A stretch of 64,000 nt of DNA from positions 248,001 through 312,000 of the forward strand of contig NZ_AP024328.1 in the NCBI RefSeq assembly GCF_018408855.1, in the 5' to 3' direction. The stretch's first letter is position 1. Every line of letters begins with the position of its first letter. This document shows, in pieces, positions 12,103 to 20,794 of the stretch. A model generated the notes under the pieces. The model searched no databases. It saw only the letters and a list, made by a program, of their open reading frames with translations, and had not been told where the DNA came from. Made by a program: the position numbers and the translations under genes. The stretch comes from Caballeronia sp. NK8. Its GTDB lineage: Bacteria; Pseudomonadota; Gammaproteobacteria; Burkholderiales; Burkholderiaceae.

Positions 12103-12391
12103 TCAATCGTCCGCGCAGAAAATCGACGCGGCGATATTGGTGAAGTTCTTCACGTCGCCAATCACCTCGCGGCTTTGGCGGAGGAAAGAGCCATATTGAT
12201 GCTGGCCTGATCGCTGAAGCGCAGTATTGCACGCATGCGAAGGGTTGTGGATCGGATGACGGAACAGGACCTCGCCGATTGAAGACCGAACTCACTCCAC
12301 GCCGAGCGGACAGCGAGATGGATCGAAAGGTATATTCGCGGTCGAACGTCGCACCTTCTGCGTTCAGGTAGGTCACCATCAGGGTAGTCAT
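12103..12391 (-). pseudogene. EthD-like small protein, frameshifted
   Basis: Small protein of about 95 residues in the EthD / dimeric ferredoxin-like fold. The start MTTLMVTYLNAEGATFDREY at 12391 is followed, in a second frame, by YLSIHL and then FACV, ILRFSDQASINMALSSAKA and DVKNFTNIAASIFCADD before a stop at 12103. The segment matches the EthD pattern (an early YxxxHxPL-like motif, then FxSxxA-like and a terminal Asn-rich strand). The span is one base off a multiple of three, so there is at least one uncorrected shift. EthD proteins were named from ether-degradation operons and their biochemical role is uncertain. It sits between a membrane protein and pntA. Confidence 0.65.
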
Positions 12392-12432
12392 ATTGAGATC
12401 TCTTTGTTGAGATATGTGAGAGAGTCGCCTTA

Positions 12433-13162
12433 TTAGCTGCGCCAGCGCCTTGAAAGCGATTTGCATCGTCCGTGCACGGCGCCAGCAACTGACCGCCAAA
12501 CAACAACATCCACAGCCGGCAGAACGAGCACGACCACCATCTCGCTGGAGCTCGACAGCGCCTCGAGTCTTGGAAAAAAGCGAACAAGAAGAAGACCGCG
12601 AAGGCCCAGCCGACGACTTCAGCAGAATCGATCCCTTCCAGCCGGCCTTTTTGAGCACGTTGGCGGCGATCAGCGTCCAGAAGAGAACGAGCGGACCCTC
12701 AATCCACCAGAGGCCGTTTTGTGTCGCATTAGCTATTGCCGTCCATACTGCCGCCGCGGCGCTTCTCGTAGCGTCGTCGCCGCCCGCGTAAAGATGGGCG
12801 AGTGGGTGAAGGGTTGCAAACTGCATGACGGCACCGGTCACGCCCACCATGACATACAACGCGACAGCCATCGCCACCATACTGCCTAGCGAGCCCAGTT
12901 CTTCGCGAAATGCGTGCACAAAGTAGCCGCCAATGACGACGAAGGGCAGATAGAACCCGAGTGTGTCGGCAACCATGCACCAGCGAAACAGCTCGCGACT
13001 ATTCGGTGGCAAGGCGAGCATCGATGCGCCGTGCAGCACCATATCCGCATCCGGACCAGTTACTGCAAAAGACAATCCGACATTCGCGTACGCCAGAACG
13101 CCACCGATGATCGCGCTCCAAGCCGTGAAGCGCATTACCTTGCGCGAGGTCTGATTCATCAT
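12433..13162 (-). pseudogene. Predicted integral membrane protein, frameshifted 3' part
   Basis: Start at 13162 (MMNQTSRKVMRFTAWSAIIG), preceded by CTCCTGGAG. Hydrophobic segments lie at about residues 12-34, 70-88, 95-115 and 140-165; a fifth (VVGWAFAVFFLFAFF) reads in another frame after about 12610. The end at 12433 is the stop in the third frame and is approximate. I do not recognise the family. Position between cytochrome c/amine oxidase and EthD/pnt suggests a transport or redox-membrane role in the same unit. Confidence 0.55.
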
Positions 13163-13239
13163 AATCTCCAGGAGAAACGTTTAGCGCTGCGCACATAGAC
13201 TTCCAGTCGCCCGGAACTTAGCAACAGCGTCGTCTTCGC

Positions 13240-13917
13240 TTAATTGCGGTAAGGGGCGAGACTCTCCGCCATCAGGCTCCCGCTTTGAGCACGCTCCAGG
13301 GCGCAATAGCCGTAGTAGATGGCCGGCATGAAATAGGCCCATGTACACAGCGCTAACGTGAAAAAATTGAGCACGACGTTGGTTTCCTCGCCGGGGATTT
13401 TGTAGAAATCGTAGATACCTGCAATCGCGAACGAGGCCACTAGCGACACAACGACGCCCAGCGCCTCAAGCATGGCGCCCACGTTTAGCAATCGTTTGAC
13501 GAAATAAGCGAGATAGATCGACAGGCAGATCCACATCGCAAGATAGTAGTAAGGCAAAAACCCGGAAATAAAATCTGCTCCGACTAAAACGAATGTGAGC
13601 ACAAACGAAGCGGCAAACACCGCGACGTCCTGCCGAATTGACGGCTTGTAGCCGTGCGTAATCGCCAATAAGCCGGCGACGGCGATGATGGGCATGCCGA
13701 ACCCTCGAGAGAACGCGTCGAAGAAGTGCGCTATCTCATAGGAAACTGCGTTACCTGTGGCAAAGAATAGGATAGCGTTCGTCGCCGAGGTGCCGACGAT
13801 CCACATCTCCAGACCGAGAAGATAGTTTTTTTTCTTGACGAACTTCCAGCCATAAAAGAATGAGCTCACCGCCAGCAAAGCACTAGAGAGCATAAGAACT
13901 AAAGATCTGAGGTCCAT
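13240..13917 (-). CDS. Predicted multi-pass membrane protein of unknown function
   Basis: 225 residues, almost entirely hydrophobic, with about six to seven predicted membrane helices (for example LVLMLSSALLAVSSFFYGW, VAVFAASFVLTFVLVGADF and LGVVVSLVASFAIAGIYDF). The N-terminus faces short charged loops such as FVKKKNY. No channel, transporter or haem-binding motif is evident. It lies 33 bases downstream of the diheme cytochrome c gene and 77 bases upstream of another membrane protein, all on the minus strand, so it may be a membrane anchor, electron-transfer partner or permease for the amine dehydrogenase unit. I cannot name it. Confidence 0.7.
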   Translation of the reverse strand: MDLRSLVLMLSSALLAVSSFFYGWKFVKKKNYLLGLEMWIVGTSATNAILFFATGNAVSYEIAHFFDAFSRGFGMPIIAVAGLLAITHGYKPSIRQDVAVFAASFVLTFVLVGADFISGFLPYYYLAMWICLSIYLAYFVKRLLNVGAMLEALGVVVSLVASFAIAGIYDFYKIPGEETNVVLNFFTLALCTWAYFMPAIYYGYCALERAQSGSLMAESLAPYRN

Positions 13918-13950
13918 CGCTTACTCCCAATTCCGGTTGTATCTGATTGG

Positions 13951-14610
13951 TCAATCTTTCTTCGGTTCAAGGCTTGCCAGATAGGTGGCAACGGCTTTGC
14001 GATCTTCAGGCGAAAAACCCATTGCAAGGTTTTTCATCACGCCTGTAGGTTCGCTGCGGGTGCCCGAAGCGAAGTGATCGAACTGCGCAAGCAGATAGTC
14101 GTACCCCTGGCCAGCCAGACGCGGAAACTGATCGTGGCCCATCAATCGAGCGCCATGACATGCGGCACAGTTGGCAGCGGCTACCAGATGCAGCCCTTTC
14201 TCGCGCAGTTGCGCATCCGGCCTGAAGTAACGATTCGCGACAGGGGGCACACCCGCGAAATATGCCGCCAGCGACTTGATCTGCGCATCGCTCATCGTCA
14301 ACGCGAGAGGCGTCATATTCGGATTTCGCCGCGCCTGACCTGAGAAGTCGTGGAGTTGAGCCTCTAGGTAAGGTGCTGGTTGCCCCGCCAAGCTCGGATA
14401 CCCCTGGTGGAGTGAATTGCCCTTGACGCCGTGGCAGCCCATGCAGACATCGGTTACATGTGGCCAAGCGCCACCGTCGACCAGGTAAGCGGTCGTCGAG
14501 TTAGCGATATAGCTCTGAAGCCGATAAAGACCCAGCAGATCGGAACCGAAAATGGCCAGCAACAGTACGACGGCCAAAGGAACGCAAATCAATAGGATTT
14601 TTTTCATCAT
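13951..14610 (-). CDS. Diheme c-type cytochrome paired with flavin amine oxidase (copy 1)
   Basis: 219-residue periplasmic cytochrome of the c4-like class. An N-terminal hydrophobic segment (residues 4-22) is a signal or anchor. There are two haem-attachment motifs: CMGCH at 56-60 and CAACH at 148-152. Each is followed by a conserved PSLAGQ/PRLAGQ segment, and Met residues are available as sixth ligands (NMTPLALTMS, MGFSPED). It lies 6 bases after the stop of the Tat-exported flavin amine oxidase. This strongly suggests it takes electrons from that flavoenzyme and passes them to the respiratory chain. The same two-gene order recurs at 26535-28738. Confidence 0.9.
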   Translation of the reverse strand: MMKKILLICVPLAVVLLLAIFGSDLLGLYRLQSYIANSTTAYLVDGGAWPHVTDVCMGCHGVKGNSLHQGYPSLAGQPAPYLEAQLHDFSGQARRNPNMTPLALTMSDAQIKSLAAYFAGVPPVANRYFRPDAQLREKGLHLVAAANCAACHGARLMGHDQFPRLAGQGYDYLLAQFDHFASGTRSEPTGVMKNLAMGFSPEDRKAVATYLASLEPKKD

Positions 14611-14616
14611 CGCCTC

Positions 14617-16101
14617 TTACGCCCGACGCAGGGCGTTCAGGGCCTGAAGCGCGCCCTGATGTCCTGAGCGCACGGCGCCATCCATGTAGCCGGCCCAAAT
14701 ATTCGCAGTCTCCGTCCCCGACCAGATCAGCCTGCCGCACGACGGGCGGAGAGCCTCGCCGTGTGCACTCCAAAATCCCGGAGGAATGGCGGAAACGCAG
14801 GTTAAGGTCCAGCGATCCGCCTGGCCCCAGTCTTGATCGTGGTAGGCAACGGGAGACAGCGCTTCGTCGCCCCATGCCTGGGCGTAGAACTGCTTATGCA
14901 TAGCGATCGCCGCGTCCCGTTCCGATGGCACCTTGGCGTTCTCGACGAATGCATTGATGACGCCGATCTCTGCGGCGGGCGGAGAGTTGTCATAGGCCCA
15001 GATGATTGGGCCATTAAACTGAAAAATGCTCCCGTTCATTCCCTTGTCGCGCCAGAATGGACGGCGATACACCATGGCCGTTTTCCTCGCGGGAGAATGC
15101 GCGGGCCAGGCGCGCTGCAGAGCCGCGCGCTTTTCTGGCAGCGGAGGATCGAACTGGATCTGATGACACAATGCAGGATGGATGGCCATGACGACGGTTC
15201 GCGCGCGCACTTCGCCATGGTCGGTATGCAGGGTGACGACGTCGCCATCCCATCCAGCAATCCGGCGCACCGGAGTTGACAGGCGCACCTTACTGCTCAG
15301 TTGCTGGGCCATCTTAATGCTGAGGATTTGCGAGCCGCCAATGAAACGTGTTTCCTGGGCGCTATGCTTGATGCTGTCAAGCTGCGAGTAATCGCAATCT
15401 GCGGAATTGATCATCGAAAGGAAGTGCAGCAATCCCATCTTCGCCGGGGCCGTGCCGCCCGAAAGGGTGATGCTGCCATTCCATGCCACTTGGTCTTCTG
15501 GCTTGATATTCTGTTTTTGCAGCCAGTCGCCGACAGACAGCTTGTCCAGTTCGCCGGCCATCGGAGACGTCCAGGGCGTGCCGCAAGGCACATCGCGCGC
15601 GAGTCTGCTGAGCTTTGCCCCGATCGCCTCGTCGGTGCCGAAAGTGCCTTTTAGATCGACTGTCACGCGACCGTCGCCGCCGAGAACAACTGTATTGCCA
15701 TCGTAATAAGTTGGGAAGGTACCGACACCCAATTCGCGCGCAAGATCTGCGACGGCTGTCTGACCAGGACCGATCCATTGGCCGCCGACTTCCGAAACGT
15801 ACCCGCCGGGAATGTTGTAGTTGAGCGTTCGCCCCCCCACACGATCACGGGCTTCCAGCACCAGAATGGACTCGCAGCCTGCTTGATGCAGATCTCGCGC
15901 GGCGGTCAGTCCAGCCAGCCCCGCTCCTATGATGGCGACGTCGAGAACGTCGTCCGCGCTTGGCGCGCTCTTGGGGACGGTCGCAAAAGACTGTCGGGCA
16001 CCGACGGCGAGCGTGCCGACGGCCGCTGAGGCACCGGCATACTTAAGCCATTGCCTGCGCCCCAGGCTTTCGGCGCCTTCAGGGAACAATTTTTCTGCCA
16101 T
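14617..16101 (-). CDS. Tat-exported flavin monoamine oxidase-family dehydrogenase (copy 1)
   Basis: 494-residue FAD protein of the monoamine oxidase family. The N-terminus carries a twin-arginine signal (GRRQWLKYAGASAA, Arg15-Arg16), so the folded flavoprotein goes to the periplasm. The FAD-binding Rossmann fold reads DVAIIGAGLAGLTAARDL, followed by the GG motif VLEARDRVGGRT. The C-terminal flavin/substrate motif is LIWSGTETANIWAGYMDGAVRSG. The family oxidises amines to imines. With a diheme cytochrome c next to it, a dehydrogenase passing electrons to cytochrome rather than O2 is likely, as established for NicA2 and pseudooxynicotine amine oxidase of Pseudomonas. Substrate unknown. Confidence 0.92.
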   Translation of the reverse strand: MAEKLFPEGAESLGRRQWLKYAGASAAVGTLAVGARQSFATVPKSAPSADDVLDVAIIGAGLAGLTAARDLHQAGCESILVLEARDRVGGRTLNYNIPGGYVSEVGGQWIGPGQTAVADLARELGVGTFPTYYDGNTVVLGGDGRVTVDLKGTFGTDEAIGAKLSRLARDVPCGTPWTSPMAGELDKLSVGDWLQKQNIKPEDQVAWNGSITLSGGTAPAKMGLLHFLSMINSADCDYSQLDSIKHSAQETRFIGGSQILSIKMAQQLSSKVRLSTPVRRIAGWDGDVVTLHTDHGEVRARTVVMAIHPALCHQIQFDPPLPEKRAALQRAWPAHSPARKTAMVYRRPFWRDKGMNGSIFQFNGPIIWAYDNSPPAAEIGVINAFVENAKVPSERDAAIAMHKQFYAQAWGDEALSPVAYHDQDWGQADRWTLTCVSAIPPGFWSAHGEALRPSCGRLIWSGTETANIWAGYMDGAVRSGHQGALQALNALRRA

Positions 16102-16292
16102 AGTGCCTCTGTCTGCGTGATGAGGTCCCGCTGTTGCGTTTCCCCGAAACTGCCCCGTTCAGGCTCCAGGCTCCATATCCGGGTCGAAATAACGTCCTGC
16201 GCATATCCTCAAAAGCCCCTTCAGAACAATTGATAAGCTTTATGCGAGACTGCGGATCTGCCGTTCCAGTGCCGTGCATATAGTCCAACATG

Positions 16293-16321
16293 ACAAATAT
16301 AGGTCGCTATACCAATCATTA
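16293..16321 (-). promoter_or_regulatory. Operator-like site upstream of amine oxidase copy 1
   Basis: On the minus strand this reads GTATAGCGACCTATATTTGT, identical at 17 of 20 positions to the site at 19732-19769. It lies about 190 bases upstream of the amine oxidase start. It is one of a series of GACCTAT sites at the heads of transcription units in this block. Likely bound by a TetR-family protein; the binding is inference. Confidence 0.55.
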
Positions 16322-16440
16322 AGGCGAAGAGATGCAGCGCGACTCGCAACGTTTCGCTGTCGGACGTCTCGCTAAGTACCAAAGTGCAGCGCCATAGAAA
16401 GATCTTGATCCGGGCTGGTAAGCAGGATCGGCCCGCATCC

Positions 16441-16469
16441 GTCCGAACATCACTGGCGCATGTCCGGAC
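16441..16469. repeat. Ten-base-pair inverted repeat just beyond etfA
   Basis: The arms GTCCGAACAT and ATGTCCGGAC pair across a nine-base loop with one mismatch (a possible G-T pair on one strand). It lies 7 bases past the etfA stop. No T-run follows on the minus strand, so it may be a weak or factor-dependent terminator or an mRNA 3'-end stabiliser. Confidence 0.5.
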
Positions 16470-16475
16470 TAGCGC

Positions 16476-17424
16476 TCACATTGACGACACCAGCTCCGGC
16501 ACGATCTGGAAAAGATCGCCCACGAGACCGTAGTCGGCCACGCTGAAAATTGGCGCTTCTTCATCCTTGTTGATTGCGACAATCACCTTTGAGTCCTTCA
16601 TGCCAGCCAGGTGCTGAATCGCACCCGAGATGCCCACGGCAACGTACAGGTGCGGTGCGACGATCTTGCCGGTCTGGCCGACTTGGTAGTCGTTTGACAC
16701 ATATCCCGCATCCACTGCCGCACGCGAGGCGCCGAGTGCTGCGTTGAGCTTGTCGGCGAGCGGCTCCAGAATCGACGCAAAACTCTCGCTGCTGCCCAGG
16801 CCGCGGCCACGCCCGAAACGACGATCTTTGCGCTAGTCAGCTCCGGACGGTCGAGTTCCGTGACTTTCACGGCCCAACCGAATTGCGAGAGGCCGCTGTC
16901 CGCTGACGCGTCGAGCCCTTTCCACGACGGCATTGCCACCGTGTGTGGAATCTGCTCAATCAAATGCCGTGGGCCGCACCGTGATGAACCTTGATCGGAT
17001 CACTGACTGAACAGTTACGAATCGCATTGCCCGCATAGACTGGACGCTCGAACGTGTCCCGGCGAGTTCACTGCCGGATTTCCCGAGATTTGCGCGACGT
17101 CAAGCTTTGCAGCAATCCGCGGCGTAACGTTTTTGCCCGCTGCCGTGGCCCGGCGCGAAGAATGTGCGAATAGTTCCTCGCAATCGAAAAGCCACCGTCG
17201 CTTCAACGTTCTCTGCGAGGCTACTTCGAGGTTGCGGGCATCGGCCTAGCAGCACTTCGAAACGCACCGCGATCTTCGCCGCTGAATCGCGCCGCGGCCT
17301 TTGCGTTGTGACCTAAAATCAGCACGTGCACGTCGCCCCCGATCTTCTGTGCAGCGGCGACCGTGTTCAGCGTTGCAGCTCTAACCGACACGTTATCGTG
17401 TTCAGCAATAACCAGGTTCGTCAT
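16476..17424 (-). pseudogene. etfA: Electron transfer flavoprotein alpha subunit, frameshifted
   Basis: FAD-binding subunit of ETF, which carries electrons from acyl-CoA dehydrogenases to ETF-ubiquinone oxidoreductase. The start MTNLVIAEHDNVSVRAATLN at 17424 is standard. GKNVTPRIAAKLDVAQIS and [18 protein letters not shown] follow in other frames. The FAD domain [20 protein letters not shown] through [17 protein letters not shown] reaches the stop at 16476. At least four single-base shifts are needed to read it through. It starts 20 bases after etfB, the usual pairing. Confidence 0.88.
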
Positions 17425-17443
17425 CTCTCTCGCTCCCTAACCT

Positions 17444-18193
17444 TCAGATAACCTTGGCTTCAGTCTTCAGCTTCTCGACGAGTGCCTTCACGTCGGCAAC
17501 CTTCACACCAGCCGAGCGCGCGGGCGGCTCAGCGACCTTCAGGGTTCGCAGACGCGGCGTGACGTCCACACCAAAGTCGTCGGGCTTAACCGTCTCCAGC
17601 GGCTTCTTCTTCGCCTTCATGATGTTCGGCAGCGTGACGTAGCGCGGCTCGTTCAAACGAAGGTCGGTAGTCACAACTGCGGGCAGTTTGAGCGACAGCG
17701 TTTCCGCACCGCCATCGACTTCACGTACGACCGTGGCCTCGCCATCAGCGATGGTGATCTTCGAAGCGAAGGTCGCTTGCGGCAAGTTCGCGATCGCGGC
17801 GAGCATCTGGCCGGTCTGGTTCGAATCGTCGTCGATGGACTGCTTACCGAGGATCACGAGCTGCGGTTGCTCCTTGTCGACAAGTGCCTTGAGCAGCTTT
17901 GCCACGGCGAGCGGTTGCAGGATCTCATTCGACTCGATGAGGATCGCGCGATCCGCGCCTATCGCGAGTGCCGTCCGCAGAGTCTCCTGGACCTGCATCA
18001 CCCCCGCGGACACCGCGATGATCTCCGTGGCCAAGCCGGCTTCCTTAAGACGCACCGCCTCTTCCACGGCAATTTCGTCGAATGGGTTTATCGACATCTT
18101 CACATTGGCGATATCGATACCTGTTCCGTCGGACTTCACGCCGACCTTCACATTCGCGTCCACGACCCGCTTCACCGCCACCAACACTTTCAT
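17444..18193 (-). CDS. etfB: Electron transfer flavoprotein beta subunit
   Basis: 249 residues, intact and of normal length. The N-terminus [19 protein letters not shown] and the AMP/ETF signature region [20 protein letters not shown] are typical, as is the recognition-loop area [19 protein letters not shown]. It forms a heterodimer with the EtfA encoded immediately downstream and accepts electrons from the acyl-CoA dehydrogenase encoded upstream. A cotranscribed acyl-CoA dehydrogenase/ETF set suggests a dedicated ETF for this pathway. Confidence 0.95.
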   Translation of the reverse strand: MKVLVAVKRVVDANVKVGVKSDGTGIDIANVKMSINPFDEIAVEEAVRLKEAGLATEIIAVSAGVMQVQETLRTALAIGADRAILIESNEILQPLAVAKLLKALVDKEQPQLVILGKQSIDDDSNQTGQMLAAIANLPQATFASKITIADGEATVVREVDGGAETLSLKLPAVVTTDLRLNEPRYVTLPNIMKAKKKPLETVKPDDFGVDVTPRLRTLKVAEPPARSAGVKVADVKALVEKLKTEAKVI

Positions 18194-18371
18194 TGCTGTT
18201 CCTCGTTTAATCCACTTGCGCTGCGTGCGCTCGTCGCGGGCACCTGAGTCGAAGCGGCGACAGTCGTTAGCACAGCAGCGAGCTGCACTGCCCTCTCATC
18301 AGCCACGTTCTGATACCTGGACCGGGGGTGCCGTGGAGCCGACGCGAAGCCAACTTGCGCCGACGGGTTGT

Positions 18372-19661
18372 TCACTCTTTCATCCAACCGTTCTGATAAA
18401 GCTTTCCTGCGAGCACGCCAAGACGCAACGTGAGGTGGTAATTCTCGCCGTCCTCGATCAGTGCGGACCGGACATCACGGAACAGCTTCTCGATCGGGAA
18501 CTCGCGTGTGGTGCCATTACCGCCGAAGAGCTGGAACGCCTCAGTCGTAATCTTCATGGCTTCCTCCGTCACGCTGACCTTGGCCTGGGCTGTTGCGTAC
18601 GGATGGCTCTTCGGAGACAGACGTGAGAATGCGAGGCTGCGTCGCGCGATCGCACGCGCCATTTCCAGCCGACGCAGCATCTCGCCCACGCGCAATTGCG
18701 TCATCTGATGGTCGATCAACAGCGCTCCGCCTTGCTTGCGTTCGTGGCAGTATCCCAGCGCGAGTTCGAACGCGGCGCGGGCCACGCCTACGAACACCTG
18801 GCACATGTGCGTGCCGGCGAACGACCATGTTGAGGCCAGGTTGCCGAGGTAATCGTCCTGCAGCGCAATTGCGAAGCGCTTGGGCACCTTCACGTTGTCG
18901 AAGTAGATTTCGCCCTGCGGCAGTGAGCGCTGGCCAATCTTGTCGAGCGGTTTGCCTCGGGAGACACCTGGCAAATCAAGCGGAAGAATCATGCCGATTC
19001 CGTTCGTGAACGCACTTCGTTCCCCGCTTCCATAGAAGCCATCGCCATAATCCGCCGCCATGTACGCGAGCGCCACCTGAGCGACCGAGCCGTTGGAGAT
19101 CCATGCGGAACTTTGACCGTTGATGACGATTTTCATCCGCGACTACTTCGCGTAAGGTTACCCAACGGCTGCTTGCCGATCGCGCCTGATCTCGTCGCGA
19201 TAGAGAATCGCGGCATCGGTGCCGCGGTCAGCTGGGTATTCCATCCAACAACCCAATCTTGCCGGCGCAACATATCGAAGTCACTCCTGGTTGCCGACGC
19301 GATTGCGTCATCATCAGCGGGGCTGGCGCCACGTCGATCGAACAGCAAGCCCTGCATCACCCCAACCGAGCTCTTCGCAAATCAGCGATTCGATGCGCAC
19401 CGCCATGTCGGCGGAAGCTGCGCGAGCACTGCGGATCAAGGCAAGCTTCGCGCTCTCCATCATGGCGGTCGCAGTACGGCGAGCCGGGTGCGATCACTAT
19501 CCTCCGGCGTCATTCGATCGAGTTTCGCGCCCGACGGCCTCAACACATCGCGTGCGAAACGGTGAACCGTGTCCCTGGATCGCACGTTCTTCTCGCTCAA
19601 CGGGTTTCGAGCCGGTCAATCCAGCCAGCGGCAATCCTACGGACTTGTGTAGTCGAATCAT
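18372..19661 (-). pseudogene. Acyl-CoA dehydrogenase, N-terminal part frameshifted
   Basis: FAD-dependent alpha,beta-dehydrogenase of acyl-CoA thioesters. The C-terminal 254 residues are open (KIVINGQSSAWISNG, SFAGTHMCQVFVGVARAAFE, AFQLFGGNGTTREFPIEKL). The N-terminal part reads in other frames upstream: IAAGWIDRLETR, then DTVHRFARDVLRPSGAKLDRM. The probable start is the ATG at 19661, 6 bases after AAGGAGAATATC, although one shift is needed straight after it. The total span (430 codons) fits the family. etfB and etfA follow, and an operator-like site lies about 80 bases upstream. Confidence 0.85.
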
Positions 19662-19731
19662 TCCCGATATTCTCCTTCCAGGGATGCAACTCGAACCAGA
19701 CTGCCCTGGCAGTCGGTCACCTCAATTGTAG

Positions 19732-19769
19732 ATATAATACAAACATAGGTCACGATACAAATTACAACA
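19732..19769 (-). promoter_or_regulatory. Operator-like site upstream of acyl-CoA dehydrogenase/ETF unit
   Basis: On the minus strand the core is GTATCGTGACCTATGTTTGT, partly palindromic around the CTAT. It sits immediately beyond the terminator that closes the TetR gene and about 80 bases before the acyl-CoA dehydrogenase start. It matches sites at 16293, 36860 and 52928 and more weakly at 26441. Confidence 0.55.
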
Positions 19770-19771
19770 TG

Positions 19772-19796
19772 AAAAAAAAGACGGGTATTCCCTGTC
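19772..19796 (-). terminator. Intrinsic terminator after TetR copy 1
   Basis: On the minus strand GACAGGG-AATA-CCCGTC is followed by eight T residues. The stem has one imperfect pair. It lies about 60 bases past the TetR stop at 19856. The same hairpin sequence ends three other minus-strand units (26487, 36905 and 52973). Confidence 0.8.
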
Positions 19797-19855
19797 CTTC
19801 TTACCGGATCGCGACTAAATGTTTCTTCTATGGCCTGTCACGCTCCCAGCCAGCC

Positions 19856-20538
19856 CTAAACAATCTTCGCGTCTATCGCGTTTCCCCAACCAAGGTATGG
19901 CGCGATCTCGAACAATTCGCCTCGAACTTTCGCATGTACGCCCGCTACTGCGCACGTGCCCAGATGGAAGGTCACGCGTCGAGCATGAAATGAGCAGCAA
20001 CTGCGATGTGCGCGCTCTCGGCGGCTCCACGTGCCGGATTTGCGGCATGAATGAGATCAGCAACTTGACTGTCAAGGTGTCGTTACAGTCGTTTGCGCAT
20101 TTGCGCGCACTCGGGGTCAGTAGACGCAAACGAAAAAGAAATGCCACCACAGCGAGATGTACTCTGAGTCCTTGGCGTCCTGCACCGACTGATGGAGAAT
20201 GGCGTCGATCGTCGCACGCGGCGAAGCATTGCTTTGGAGCGCCCGCTTCAACGCATCGAAATATGTGTCGATCGCGGGTAGCATGACCGCCCGCAGGACG
20301 GCAGAGCGTGTTGGGAAGTAATACTGGAGGTTGCTGACACTGATTCCCGCACGCAAAGCAACGGCGCGCAGCGAGAACGCCATGGGCCCACTCTCGAGCA
20401 AAAGCTTCCTTGCCGCACGGATGATGGCATTGCGCGTACGTAAGCCTTGGCGCGCAGGCCATCAGCGGGATGTCCCAAGGAAGAGGCTGCGCCCGATGCG
20501 CGCCGCTTACGGGGACTGGGCTCTTTTCGCACTGTCAT
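19856..20538 (-). pseudogene. TetR-family regulator (copy 1), frameshifted
   Basis: Close relative of the intact TetR at 53022-53756. The N-terminal extension is basic (VRKEPSPRKRRASG). The HTH reads LRAVALRAGISVSNLQYYFP. The ligand domain continues YFDALKRALQSNASPRATID and DAKDSEYISLWWHFFF. The frame breaks near 20430 and again near 20130, after which ESAHIAVAAHFML and the final GNAIDAKIV to a stop at 19856 are recognisable in other frames. It is the last gene of the ligase/thiolase/FAD-oxidoreductase unit, placed next to its probable operator at 19732. Broken as sequenced. Confidence 0.8.
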
Positions 20539-20794
20539 CGCTTTCCCTCCGAGTGAGGTGTACGCCCCCGCCGGGCCGTAATGCAGTCACGATTGCGCCC
20601 AAGGTACACATGGCTTCGAGCACATCGGGACGTACCTCCGTCCGCATAGTGCGTGCGCCGCAACGTCCGATCGCACTCCTCCTGACCTCGGTTCGTTTTT
20701 CCGGTCATCGCGCCTCTCACCCTCTGCGTCAACAAGACAGATTCGAACGTGGTCGATACGTATCCACTGCAAGCGTCTCGTCACGCAACGCCGG

